This document shows positions 33,647-43,220 of a stretch of 64,000 bases of DNA, in pieces (position 1 is the stretch's first letter; each line of letters opens with the position of its first letter). A program made the translations under genes and the position numbers. Where the stretch lies: the NCBI RefSeq assembly GCF_040548875.1, contig NZ_JBEPSJ010000001.1, positions 434,001-498,000 on the forward strand. Direction: 5' to 3'. Source of the DNA: Conyzicola nivalis_A. GTDB taxonomy: Bacteria > Actinomycetota > Actinomycetes > Actinomycetales > Microbacteriaceae. The notes below the pieces were generated by a model. That model did not search any database, was not told the origin of the DNA, and worked only from the letters and a program-made list of their open reading frames with translations.

Positions 33647-33664
33647 ACCCACATTTTCCCACAT

Positions 33665-33680
33665 TAGAACACGTGTTCGA
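33665..33680. promoter_or_regulatory. SOS (LexA) box at the HNH gene promoter
   Basis: TAGAACACGTGTTCGA matches the actinobacterial consensus TCGAAC-N4-GTTCGA at 11 of 12 positions. It overlaps the HNH -10, so LexA bound here would block that promoter. Confidence 0.7.
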
Positions 33681-33779
33681 GTGAATGTGGCCGAAACTGT
33701 GGAGAATACCGGGTGCCTGTGGAAAACAGCTCAGGCGATAGTCGCGACAATACTTCTGCGAAACGCCGGTCGAATTCGT

Positions 33780-33795
33780 TCGAACATTCGTTCGC
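33780..33795. promoter_or_regulatory. SOS (LexA) box of recA
   Basis: TCGAACATTCGTTCGC matches TCGAAC-N4-GTTCGA at 11 of 12 positions, eight bases upstream of the recA -10. Confidence 0.8.
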
Positions 33796-33802
33796 ATCTC
33801 TG

Positions 33803-33808
33803 TAGACT
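33803..33808 (+). promoter_or_regulatory. -10 element TAGACT of recA
   Basis: Located just after the SOS box; transcription would start near 33815 and leave a leader of about 180 bases. Confidence 0.5.
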
Positions 33809-33854
33809 CCTACACAGCTTCTATCGAAGACGGTTTGTCCACCGACCGCGCGAT

Positions 33855-33873
33855 GTACGACGCAATGTCGTAC
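33855..33873 (+). promoter_or_regulatory. Hairpin in the recA leader
   Basis: GTACGAC (33855-33861) and GTCGTAC (33867-33873) pair perfectly around GCAAT. No U-run follows, so it is not a terminator. The rest of 33665-33995 shows no coding sequence. Confidence 0.5.
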
Positions 33874-33995
33874 CCCACGCATACGGTTGAGACAACTGAA
33901 ACAGCCTTTGTCGGGAGGCTGCGGACCTTGCATCATCGGTCCTCAGCGAACCGACAGCCTATGGGCAGCAACCTACGACTCCAAGGAGACACACA

Positions 33996-35228
<1,233 letters not shown>

Positions 35229-35230
35229 TC

Positions 35231-36247
35231 GTGGAGCGTTCCGACGGCCGCCTGGCGACGGTCAGCTACCTGTTCGGTGCATCTGCGCCGTCAGACCAGG
35301 CGCCGTCGGAACGTGAGAATGCCGAAACGGATGTTGCGGACAGCACTGTTGCGGACAGCCCCGTATCGAACGGCGACGTCGCGAACGGCGACGTCGCGAA
35401 CGGCGACCTCGCGAACGGCGACGCCGCGAGTGTCGAGGCCGTAAACGGCACGGCCGCACACAGCGACACCCCGGTCGGCGATACCGCCGGGCCGGCCGCG
35501 AACGGTCGCACTCCGGCATCCGGCTGGTACATCGAGCCGGGCGGTGCCGACGAGGTATCGTCGCGCGACGACGAACCCGTCGAGGAAGAGCCCGAGCCGG
35601 AGGCCGCGGCGATCGCTGCCGCTCGGCGCTTCCTCTCCCTCGTCGAGAGCGGATCCGCAGGCAAGGCACAGTCGCAGGAAGGGGTCGCGGCAGGCAGCAC
35701 GTCGGTCGAGACTCCCCATGCTCGGTCGTCGTCCGGCGTGCGTTTCGTCGAAGACACCGAGGCCGAGACCCCCAAGCCGCCGCCGGTGCGCAAGGCGAGC
35801 ATCAACGCCCTCGCCCGCAAGGGCATGTCGAGCGCCGAGATGGTGTCCCTGCTCGAGAACCGTGAGATCGAACCGGAGGAGGTCGCGGCCGAGGTCGAGC
35901 GCCTCGAGCGCGCCGGGCTGCTCGACGACCGCGTGCTGGCCGAAGACCTCGTACGGACGCTGCGCGACCGCAAGGGGCTCGGCAAGTCCGCGATCACGGC
36001 CGAGCTGCGTCGCCGTCGCGTCGATCAGACCGCGATCGAGGAGGCACTCGAGAGCGTAGACGTCGACGACGAGCTCGAACGTGCGACCGAGGTCGCCGTC
36101 AAGCGCGCCGGACAGCTGAGCTCCTACGACCGTGCGACGGCCGAGCGTCGACTCAGCGCGTTCCTCCAGCGTCGTGGCTACTCCGGCAGCGTCGTGGGCG
36201 CGGCGGTCAACGCGGCGCTCGGACCGGTCGGTCCGCGCTTCCGTTGA
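35231..36247 (+). CDS. recX: Regulatory protein RecX with long N-terminal extension
   Basis: The 338-residue protein has a RecX domain only in its last 150 residues: LLENREIEPEEVAAEVERLE, LLDDRVLAEDLVRTLRDRKG and RAGQLSSYDRATAERRLSAF are the three-helix repeats that insert in the RecA filament groove. RecX limits RecA activity. Usual RecX is 150-200 residues; the first 180 here are acidic, low-complexity and partly made of NGDVA repeats. The GTG at 35231 follows GGGGAG inside the end of recA, so it is translated with recA. Confidence 0.9.
   Translation: MERSDGRLATVSYLFGASAPSDQAPSERENAETDVADSTVADSPVSNGDVANGDVANGDLANGDAASVEAVNGTAAHSDTPVGDTAGPAANGRTPASGWYIEPGGADEVSSRDDEPVEEEPEPEAAAIAAARRFLSLVESGSAGKAQSQEGVAAGSTSVETPHARSSSGVRFVEDTEAETPKPPPVRKASINALARKGMSSAEMVSLLENREIEPEEVAAEVERLERAGLLDDRVLAEDLVRTLRDRKGLGKSAITAELRRRRVDQTAIEEALESVDVDDELERATEVAVKRAGQLSSYDRATAERRLSAFLQRRGYSGSVVGAAVNAALGPVGPRFR
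35363..35422 (+). repeat. 15-base tandem repeat in the recX extension
   Basis: Four units of about GTCGCGAACGGCGAC (35363-35377, 35378-35392, 35393-35407, 35408-35422) encode VSNGD, VANGD, VANGD and LANGD. Confidence 0.88.
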
Positions 36248-36333
36248 GGCCGTCTGCGTCCTTTGCGAGCCGAGCCCGCTGAGGCCACCCTTCGGTGTTC
36301 CGCGCGCCGGGGAGATCTACACTTGGTTGCACT

Positions 36334-38019
36334 ATGACCCTCGCCCCGCCCGCCCCCGTTCTGACTGAAAACGGCCCCGCAGATACCGCCCGCGCGCGCA
36401 CGTACGAAGTGCGCACCTACGGCTGCCAGATGAACGTGCACGACTCCGAGCGTCTCAGCGGATCGCTCGAGGCGGCCGGTTACGTGAGGGCGACCGATGA
36501 GCAGGCCGACGTGGTCGTCATCAACACCTGCGCCGTGCGTGAGAACGCCGACAACAAGCTGTACGGCAACCTCGGCATGCTCGCCTCGGTGAAGAAGGTG
36601 CACGAGGGCATGCAGATCGCGGTCGGCGGGTGCCTCGCTCAGAAGGACAAGTCGGTCATCCTCGAGAAGGCGCCCTGGGTCGATGTCGTCTTCGGCACCC
36701 ACAACATGGGTGCCCTGCCCACTCTGCTCGAGCGGGCACGCCACAACGACGAGGCGCAGATTGAGATCCTCGAATCCCTCGACGTGTTCCCCTCCACGCT
36801 GCCCACCCGCCGCGAGTCCACCTACAGCGGTTGGGTCTCCGTCTCAGTGGGCTGCAACAACACCTGTACCTTCTGCATCGTTCCGGCACTGCGCGGCAAA
36901 GAGAAAGACCGTCGTCCCGGCGACGTGCTCGCCGAGGTGCAGGCGCTCGTCGACGACGGCGCACTCGAGGTGACGCTGCTCGGCCAGACCGTCAACTCCT
37001 ACGGCGTCGAGTTCGGCGACCGGCAGGCCTTCGGCAAGCTGCTGCGCGCCGCGGGAACCATCGACGGCCTCGAGCGCATCCGGTTCACCAGCCCGCACCC
37101 CGCCGCCTTCACCGACGACGTCATCGACGCCATGGCCGAGACGCCGGCCGTCATGCCGCAGCTGCACATGCCGTTGCAGTCGGGCTCCGACCGCATCCTC
37201 AAGGCGATGAAGCGCAGCTACCGCTCGGAGAAGTTCCTCGGAATCCTCGACCGGGTGCGCGCCAAGATCCCGAACGCGGCCATCAGCACCGACATCATCG
37301 TGGGCTTCCCCGGCGAGACCGAGGAAGACTTCCAGGACACGCTGCGCGTCGTCGAAGCGGCCCGCTTCGCATCGGCGTTCACGTTCCAGTACTCGATCCG
37401 CCCCGGCACCCCCGCGGCGACGATGGCCGACCAGGTGCCCAAAGAGGTCGTGCAGGAACGCTACGAGCGGCTGACCGCCCTGCAGGACCACATCTCCCGC
37501 GAGGAGAACCAGAAGCTCGTCGGCCAGATCGTCAACGTGCTCGTCTCAGCCGGCGAGGGAAAGCGCGACGCAGAACGCCACCGTCTCTCGGGCCGGGCGG
37601 AAGACTCCCGGCTCGTGCACTTCGACGTGCCGGAGGGCAGCGAGACGCCCCGCCCCGGCGATATCGTCACCGTGCGCATTAGCGAAGCCGCATCCTTCCA
37701 CCTCATCGCCGACGCCGCGCCCCACGAGCAGCTGCTCATCCGCCGCACCCGTTCCGGCGACGCCTGGGACCGCGCAGAGGCCGAATCGTGCGGCGTGCCA
37801 GCACCCGCCGGCGTCGCCGCCGAGCCGGGCCGCGTGTCGCTCGGACTGCCCGGCTTGCGCATCGGTACGGGCCCCGGCGCTGCGCTGCCGCTGACGGCCG
37901 TGAGCACGAAGCGCGCCGACGCCGCGCGCACCCAGGCCGAGCGCACCGACACCGAGAGCACCGACGCGCCGCAGGTGTCGACCACCCCGATCTACGACAT
38001 GCTCGATGGCGAGCGTTGA
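36334..38019 (+). CDS. miaB: tRNA-2-methylthio-N6-dimethylallyladenosine synthase
   Basis: The 561-residue radical-SAM methylthiotransferase modifies A37 of tRNAs that read UNN codons, after MiaA. The N-terminal UPF0004 domain has TYGCQMN (Cys31), INTCAVRE and VGGCLAQ for the second iron-sulphur cluster. The radical-SAM motif CNNTCTFC is at 174-181, and a TRAM domain ends near residue 475. About 75 further residues form a Ser/Thr/Asp-rich tail not found in usual MiaB. The start is ATG 36334; GTG 36295 is an alternative, since GAGG precedes it. miaA follows by 30 bases. Confidence 0.95.
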   Translation: MTLAPPAPVLTENGPADTARARTYEVRTYGCQMNVHDSERLSGSLEAAGYVRATDEQADVVVINTCAVRENADNKLYGNLGMLASVKKVHEGMQIAVGGCLAQKDKSVILEKAPWVDVVFGTHNMGALPTLLERARHNDEAQIEILESLDVFPSTLPTRRESTYSGWVSVSVGCNNTCTFCIVPALRGKEKDRRPGDVLAEVQALVDDGALEVTLLGQTVNSYGVEFGDRQAFGKLLRAAGTIDGLERIRFTSPHPAAFTDDVIDAMAETPAVMPQLHMPLQSGSDRILKAMKRSYRSEKFLGILDRVRAKIPNAAISTDIIVGFPGETEEDFQDTLRVVEAARFASAFTFQYSIRPGTPAATMADQVPKEVVQERYERLTALQDHISREENQKLVGQIVNVLVSAGEGKRDAERHRLSGRAEDSRLVHFDVPEGSETPRPGDIVTVRISEAASFHLIADAAPHEQLLIRRTRSGDAWDRAEAESCGVPAPAGVAAEPGRVSLGLPGLRIGTGPGAALPLTAVSTKRADAARTQAERTDTESTDAPQVSTTPIYDMLDGER

Positions 38020-38049
38020 ACACCCGGGTGCCGCGCTGATCGTCGCACC

Positions 38050-38955
38050 ATGCTGATCGTCGTGGTGGGCGCCACGGGCACGGGCAAGTCCGGGCTCTCG
38101 CTCGACCTCGCCGAATCGCTCACCGCCCAGGGGCAGCCCGTCGAGATCGTGAACGCCGACGCCATGCAGCTGTACCGCGGCATGGACATCGGCACGGCGA
38201 AGCTCCCACTCGACGAGCGACGCGGCATCCCGCACCACATGCTCGACGTGCTCGACGTGCGTGACGAGGCCAGCGTCGCCGATTATCAGACGGATGCGCG
38301 GCAGGCCATCGCCGCCATCGAATCGCGCGGCGCCTGGCCGATCCTCGTGGGCGGCTCCGGACTCTACGTCTCGAGCGTCATCTACGACTTCCGCTTCCCC
38401 GGCACCGACCCGGAGATCCGCGAGCGGCTCGAGGCCGACCTCGTGCGCGTCGGGCCCGGACTGATGCACAGGCGGCTGGTCGCGGTCGACCCCGCGGCGG
38501 CCGCCGCGATCGGCCCGAGCAACGGCCGCAGGCTCGTTCGCGCGCTCGAGGTGGTCGAGATGACCGGCGAGCCATTCGGCGCCGGCCTACCCGGCGACGA
38601 GGCGCTCTGGCGCCCCGCCACGATCCTCGGACTGCGCGCGCCACGCGACGAGCTCGTGCCCCTGCTCGACGCCCGCGTCGAACAGATGTGGCAGCACGGC
38701 ATCGTCGACGAGATGGCCGCGCTGCTGCCGCGCGAGCTCGGAATCACCGCCTCCCGCGCCATCGGCTACGCCCAGGCGGCGGCGCAGCTGCGCGGCGAGA
38801 TGACCGAGCGCGAGGCCGTCGAGCAGACGCAGCTGTTCACCCGCAAGTACGCCAGACGCCAGGTGAGCTGGTTCCGCCGCTACGACGCGATCCACTGGCT
38901 CGACTACGACGACCCGCAGCGACTGCCCAGCGCACTGGATAGGCTTGCACGGTGA
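38050..38955 (+). CDS. miaA: tRNA dimethylallyltransferase
   Basis: The 301-residue enzyme attaches the dimethylallyl group to A37 of tRNA, the substrate of MiaB. The P-loop GATGTGKSGLSL (8-19) binds dimethylallyl pyrophosphate; NADAMQLYRGMDIGTAKL and ILVGGSGLYVSSVIYDF are signature segments. TQLFTRKYARRQVSWFRR carries the tRNA-binding arginines. It overlaps dapF by four bases (GTGA), and the miaB-miaA-dapF order is conserved in Actinobacteria. Confidence 0.96.
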   Translation: MLIVVVGATGTGKSGLSLDLAESLTAQGQPVEIVNADAMQLYRGMDIGTAKLPLDERRGIPHHMLDVLDVRDEASVADYQTDARQAIAAIESRGAWPILVGGSGLYVSSVIYDFRFPGTDPEIRERLEADLVRVGPGLMHRRLVAVDPAAAAAIGPSNGRRLVRALEVVEMTGEPFGAGLPGDEALWRPATILGLRAPRDELVPLLDARVEQMWQHGIVDEMAALLPRELGITASRAIGYAQAAAQLRGEMTEREAVEQTQLFTRKYARRQVSWFRRYDAIHWLDYDDPQRLPSALDRLAR

Positions 38956-39827
38956 CTACTCTGCACTTCACCAAGGGCCACGGCACCGGCAACGACTTCG
39001 TGCTGTACTCCGATCCCGACGGCGCCATCGACCTCAGCCCCGCGCAGGTCGCCGCGATCGCCGACCGCCACTTCGGCGTCGGCGCCGACGGAATCCTCCG
39101 CGCCGTGCGCTCTATGCACATCCCCGAGGGCGCGGAGGCCCTCGCCGAAGACGACACCGCCGAGTGGTTCATGGACTACCGCAACTCCGACGGCAGTCTC
39201 TCCGAGATGTGCGGCAACGGCATCCGCGTGTTCGCCCGCTACCTCATCGAGAACGGCCTCGCGACCCTCGAGCCCGGCGACACGCTCGCCATCGGCACCC
39301 GCGCCGGCGTGCGCGACGTACAGCGCAACCTCAGCGGCTTCCAGGTGGACCTGGGCCGCTGGCGTCTCGAGGGCGGAGAACCGCTCGTGCGCGCCAAGAA
39401 CCTCGCCGTCGCACGCCCGGGGCTCGGCATCAACGTGGGCAACCCGCACGTCGTGGTGGCCGTGGCGAGCGAGGAGGAGCTCGAGAGCGCCGACCTGAGC
39501 TTCATCCCGCAGCTCGACCCGGAGGCGCCCGACGGCGCCAACGTCGAGTTCGTGCTGCCCGCCGACCCCATGATCAAGGACGGCGTCGGCTACATCCGCA
39601 TGCGCGTGCACGAGCGCGGCAGCGGCGAGACCCTGTCGTGCGGAACCGGAGCGGCCGCGGCCGCCCTGGCCACCCGCCACTGGGCCGGCAAGGGAGCGCC
39701 CAACCAGTGGAAGGTCGAGGTGCCCGGCGGCACCGTCGGCGTTCGTATGTTCCCGACCGAAGACGGCGAGCACGTCTCGCTGAGCGGCCCCGCCGACCTC
39801 GTGTTCGAGGGCGAACTCCGCATCTGA
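38952..39827 (+). CDS. dapF: Diaminopimelate epimerase
   Basis: The 291-residue enzyme interconverts LL- and meso-diaminopimelate, the last step before peptidoglycan and lysine. The two catalytic cysteines are Cys87 in SEMCGNGIRVF and Cys230 in TLSCGTGAAAA; the N terminus has HFTKGHGTGNDFVL. GTG start overlapping the miaA stop. Together with dapA and dapB in this window it covers three steps of the diaminopimelate route. Confidence 0.95.
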   Translation: MTTLHFTKGHGTGNDFVLYSDPDGAIDLSPAQVAAIADRHFGVGADGILRAVRSMHIPEGAEALAEDDTAEWFMDYRNSDGSLSEMCGNGIRVFARYLIENGLATLEPGDTLAIGTRAGVRDVQRNLSGFQVDLGRWRLEGGEPLVRAKNLAVARPGLGINVGNPHVVVAVASEEELESADLSFIPQLDPEAPDGANVEFVLPADPMIKDGVGYIRMRVHERGSGETLSCGTGAAAAALATRHWAGKGAPNQWKVEVPGGTVGVRMFPTEDGEHVSLSGPADLVFEGELRI

Positions 39828-39841
39828 CCGCGCAGCCTCAC

Positions 39842-39861
39842 CCGGGGCGGATCCGCCCCGG
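39842..39861. promoter_or_regulatory. Perfect 20-base palindrome between dapF and fgd
   Basis: CCGGGGCGG-AT-CCGCCCCGG reads the same on both strands. No T-run follows. It may be an operator or a weak terminator in the 58-base gap. Confidence 0.45.
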
Positions 39862-39885
39862 CACACCGACGAAAAGGACCGCACC

Positions 39886-40905
39886 GTGCTCCCTCTGAAA
39901 CTCGGATACAAGGCCAGCGCCGAGCAGTTCGCCCCGCGTGAGCTCGTCGAGATCGCCGTCGCCGCCGAGGGGCACGGGTTCGAGTCGGTGATGGTGAGCG
40001 ATCACTTCCAGCCCTGGCGGCACACCGGCGGGCACGCGCCGTTCTCGCTCGCGTGGATGGCCGCGGTGGGGGAGCGCACCAGTTCGATCCAGATCGGAAC
40101 GTCGGTGATGACCCCGACCTTCCGCTACAACCCCGCCGTGATCGCCCAGGCCTTCGCTACCCTCGGCTCGCTCTACCCCGGGCGCATCATCCTCGGTGTG
40201 GGCACGGGCGAGGCGCTCAACGAGATCGCAACGGGCTTCCGCGGCGCGGGTGAGCAGGACTGGCCCGAGTTCAAGGAGCGCTACGCCCGGCTGCGCGAGG
40301 CGATCACGCTGATGCGGCAGCTGTGGACCGAAGACCAGGTGAGCTTCGACGGCGAGTACTACTCGACGCACGATGCGAGCATCTATGACAGGCCGGATGA
40401 ACCGATCCCGGTGTACATCGCCGCCGGCGGGCCGCTCGTGGCCGGCTACGCCGGGCGCGCGGGTGACGGTTTCATCTGCACCTCGGGCAAGGGCATGGAC
40501 CTCTACACGGAGAAGCTGCTTCCCGCCGTGGTGGCGGGCGCGGAGAAGGCCGGCCGCGACGTGGCATCCATCGACCACACGATCGAGATCAAGCTCTCCT
40601 ACGACACCGACCCCGCCGCCGCCCTCGAGAACACCCGGTTCTGGGCGCCGCTCTCGCTGTCGAAGGAGGAGAAGCACGACATCACCGACCCGGTGGAGAT
40701 GGAGCGCGCGGCCGACGCGTTGCCCATCGAGCAGGTGGCGTCGCGGTGGATCGTCGGATCCGACCCCGACGAGACGGTGGAACGGATCGGCGAGTACATC
40801 GACGCGGGCTTCAACCACCTCGTCTTCCACGCCCCCGGCCACGACCAGCGGCGGTTCATGGAGTCGTTCGAGCGCGACCTCGCGCCGCGGCTGCGAGCTC
40901 GGTAG
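39886..40905 (+). CDS. fgd: F420-dependent glucose-6-phosphate dehydrogenase
   Basis: The 339-residue LLM-class TIM barrel matches mycobacterial FGD closely throughout: LKLGYKASAEQFAPRELVE, VSDHFQPWRHTGGHAPFS, TPTFRYNPAVIAQAFATLG, GVGTGEALNEIATGF and LNHLVFHAPGHDQRRFMESF-type ends. FGD oxidises glucose-6-phosphate while reducing coenzyme F420. The active-site HFQPW (His/Trp) and TGEALNE (Glu) are present. GTG start with AAAAGGA upstream. Its presence implies that the organism makes F420, since the enzyme cannot work with FMN. Confidence 0.93.
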   Translation: MLPLKLGYKASAEQFAPRELVEIAVAAEGHGFESVMVSDHFQPWRHTGGHAPFSLAWMAAVGERTSSIQIGTSVMTPTFRYNPAVIAQAFATLGSLYPGRIILGVGTGEALNEIATGFRGAGEQDWPEFKERYARLREAITLMRQLWTEDQVSFDGEYYSTHDASIYDRPDEPIPVYIAAGGPLVAGYAGRAGDGFICTSGKGMDLYTEKLLPAVVAGAEKAGRDVASIDHTIEIKLSYDTDPAAALENTRFWAPLSLSKEEKHDITDPVEMERAADALPIEQVASRWIVGSDPDETVERIGEYIDAGFNHLVFHAPGHDQRRFMESFERDLAPRLRAR

Positions 40906-40911
40906 ACGCAG

Positions 40912-41520
40912 CTACTTCTTGCGGGCCCGGATCACCCGGTAGCCCTTGTTCGTGGCGGTGCGCACGAACGTGAAGTCCTCGGGGAAGGTCGCCTGCATCC
41001 AGCGGTGCAGCGAGTCGGATCCGAGGTTGCGCTGTACGACGAGCCAGCCGTCCGACCCGGCGTCGAGCCGGGGCAGCCACTTCTCGAGAAGGCCGTGAAG
41101 CTCGTTCTTACCCACCCGGATCGGCGGGTTCGACCAGATGGTGGTGAAGACGACGTCGTCGGGCACCTGATCGGGCGTGACCGCATTGATGTTCGTGACG
41201 CCGACGATCGCCGCGTTGCGGCGGACCAGGTCGAGCGCGCGCTCATTCACGTCGACCGCCCAGACGGTGCTGCGCGGCGACTCGACCGCGAGGGTCAGCG
41301 CGATCGGCCCCCAGCCGCAGCCGAGGTCGAGCACGTTGCCGCCGGGCGGGGGAGCCGGCACGTTGGCGAGCAGCACCTGCGTGCCGGTGTCGATGTGCTC
41401 GGGGCTGAAGATGCCGTTCGAGGTGGTGAGCTCGTAGGCTTTTCCGGCGATTTTCGCGTGGATCGTGCGAAGTTTGAGTTCACTCTCCGGGGTCGACGCG
41501 AAGTAGTGCTCATTTGACAT
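40912..41520 (-). CDS. Class I SAM-dependent methyltransferase, RsmC/RlmG-like
   Basis: The 202-residue methyltransferase has motif I VLDLGCGWGPIALTLA (about 60-75), VWAVDVNERALDLVRRN and the N6/N2-methylase-type catalytic TTIWSNPPIRVG (N-P-P). The NPP motif and the C-terminal FTFVRTATNKGYRVIRARK place it with rRNA guanine-N2 methyltransferases such as RsmC, so 16S or 23S rRNA is the likely substrate. ATG start at 41520. It converges on fgd and is divergent from hflX. Confidence 0.88.
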   Translation of the reverse strand: MSNEHYFASTPESELKLRTIHAKIAGKAYELTTSNGIFSPEHIDTGTQVLLANVPAPPPGGNVLDLGCGWGPIALTLAVESPRSTVWAVDVNERALDLVRRNAAIVGVTNINAVTPDQVPDDVVFTTIWSNPPIRVGKNELHGLLEKWLPRLDAGSDGWLVVQRNLGSDSLHRWMQATFPEDFTFVRTATNKGYRVIRARKK

Positions 41521-41548
41521 GCACCGAACCTATCGAAGTCTAGGCGAG

Positions 41549-41554
41549 TAAGGT
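41549..41554 (+). promoter_or_regulatory. -10 element TAAGGT of hflX
   Basis: Eight bases before ATG 41563, two before ATG 41557, which favours the second ATG for a leaderless message. Confidence 0.4.
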
Positions 41555-41562
41555 TAATGCTA

Positions 41563-43083
41563 ATGAGTGAAAACGTAGACAGTCCCGTTGAGAGCGACGA
41601 TGTAGTGGCGCGGGTCTTGGCCCATGCTGGCGCACCTGCCGCTGGCCACACCGTGTTCGGTTCGAGCGCGCAGGCGCTGCAGAGCTCTTCCCATTACGAG
41701 GAGAGCCGCGACGGCGATCAGTTCGACCGCGAAGACCGGCAGGCGCTGCGCCGCGTCGCCGGACTCTCGACCGAGCTCGACGACGTCACCGAGGTCGAGT
41801 ACCGGCAGCTGCGCATCGAGCGCGTCGTGCTGATCGGCATCTACACCCAGGGCAACACCGTCGACGCAGAGAACTCCATGCGCGAGCTGTACGCCCTCGC
41901 CGAGACCGCGGGAGCCGTGGTGCTCGACGGCCTGCTCCAACGCCGGGCCAACCCCGACCCCAGCACCTACTTCGGAAAGGGCAAGGCCGAAGAGCTGCGC
42001 GGCATCGTCGCTGCGAGCGGCGCCGACACGGTCATCGCCGACACCGAGCTCGCTCCGAGCCAGCGCCGCGCGTTGGAGGACATCGTGAAGGTGAAGGTCA
42101 TCGACCGCACCGCCGTGATCCTCGACATCTTCAGCCAGCACGCCAAGAGCCGCGAGGGCAAGGCTCAGGTCGAGCTCGCGCAGCTCGAGTACATGCTGCC
42201 GCGCCTGCGCGGTTGGGGTGAGGCGCTCTCCCGACAGGGTGGTGGCGCCGGTGGTTCCGGAGACGGAATGGGCAGCCGAGGCCCGGGTGAGACGAAGATC
42301 GAGCTCGACCGCCGCCGCATCCACACCCGTATGTCCCGCCTGCGCAAGCAGATCAAGGGATTCGCCCCGGCACGCGAGGCGAAGCGGGCCAACCGCAACC
42401 GGTTCGAGGTGCCCAGCGTCGCGATCGTCGGCTACACCAACGCCGGCAAGTCGAGCCTGCTCAACCACATCACCAACGCCGGTGTGCTCGTCGAGAACGC
42501 ACTGTTCGCTACCCTCGACGCCACCGTGCGCAAGTCGGTCACCGCCGACGGCCGGCCGTACACGCTCACCGACACCGTCGGATTCGTGCGCAACCTGCCG
42601 CACCAGCTGGTCGAGGCGTTCCGCTCGACGCTCGAGGAGGTCGGCGACTCCGACGTCATCGTGCACGTGGTGGATGCCTCACACCCCGACCCTGCGAGCC
42701 AGCTCGCGACCGTGCGAGAGGTCATCGCCGAGGTCGAGGCGCGGGAGATCCCCGAGATCGTCGTGTTCAACAAGGTCGACCTGCTGCAGGACGACGACCA
42801 GCGTCTGCTGCTGCGCGCCCTAGAGCCCGCGGCCATCTTCGTCTCCGCCCGCACCGGCGAGGGCGTCGCCGAACTGCAGGCACGCATCGCCGAGCTCGTG
42901 CCGTCGCCCGACGTGCAGGTCGAGCTGCTCGTTCCCTACGACCGCGGCGACGTCGTCGCCGGCCTGCACGACCGGGGCCGCATCCTGAGCACCGAGTATG
43001 TCGAGGGTGGCACCCGCGTCTCGGCGATGGTGAACGGCATGGACGAGGCCGCCCTCAAGGAGTTCTCGGTCGTCTCTGCGTAA
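41563..43083 (+). CDS. hflX: GTPase HflX
   Basis: The 506-residue ribosome-splitting GTPase rescues stalled ribosomes under heat or antibiotic stress. The HflX N-terminal nucleotide-binding domain and the glycine-rich linker RQGGGAGGSGDGMGSRGPGE precede the G domain (about 285-450). There P-loop GYTNAGKSSLLN is G1, DTVGFVRNLP G3 and VFNKVDLL G4. The first 60 residues are variable. ATG 41557 would add two residues. It follows the miaB-miaA-dapF block as usual. Confidence 0.95.
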   Translation: MSENVDSPVESDDVVARVLAHAGAPAAGHTVFGSSAQALQSSSHYEESRDGDQFDREDRQALRRVAGLSTELDDVTEVEYRQLRIERVVLIGIYTQGNTVDAENSMRELYALAETAGAVVLDGLLQRRANPDPSTYFGKGKAEELRGIVAASGADTVIADTELAPSQRRALEDIVKVKVIDRTAVILDIFSQHAKSREGKAQVELAQLEYMLPRLRGWGEALSRQGGGAGGSGDGMGSRGPGETKIELDRRRIHTRMSRLRKQIKGFAPAREAKRANRNRFEVPSVAIVGYTNAGKSSLLNHITNAGVLVENALFATLDATVRKSVTADGRPYTLTDTVGFVRNLPHQLVEAFRSTLEEVGDSDVIVHVVDASHPDPASQLATVREVIAEVEAREIPEIVVFNKVDLLQDDDQRLLLRALEPAAIFVSARTGEGVAELQARIAELVPSPDVQVELLVPYDRGDVVAGLHDRGRILSTEYVEGGTRVSAMVNGMDEAALKEFSVVSA

Positions 43084-43220
43084 CATTCAGCAACTCTCCA
43101 CCGCCCGCGCCGAGGCGCCGCTAGCGTAGAACCGTTGCCGCGAAGTCTGCGGCGCGGAGCGACAGCCGAGCCCGGCACCCGCCCATACCGAATCAGTTTC
43201 CTGATGACCGGAGGGCCCAG

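Noticed and set aside
43084..43220. Possible riboswitch before metF
   Set aside because: No cobalamin, SAM or tetrahydrofolate riboswitch core could be found by eye; only a -10 candidate remains.
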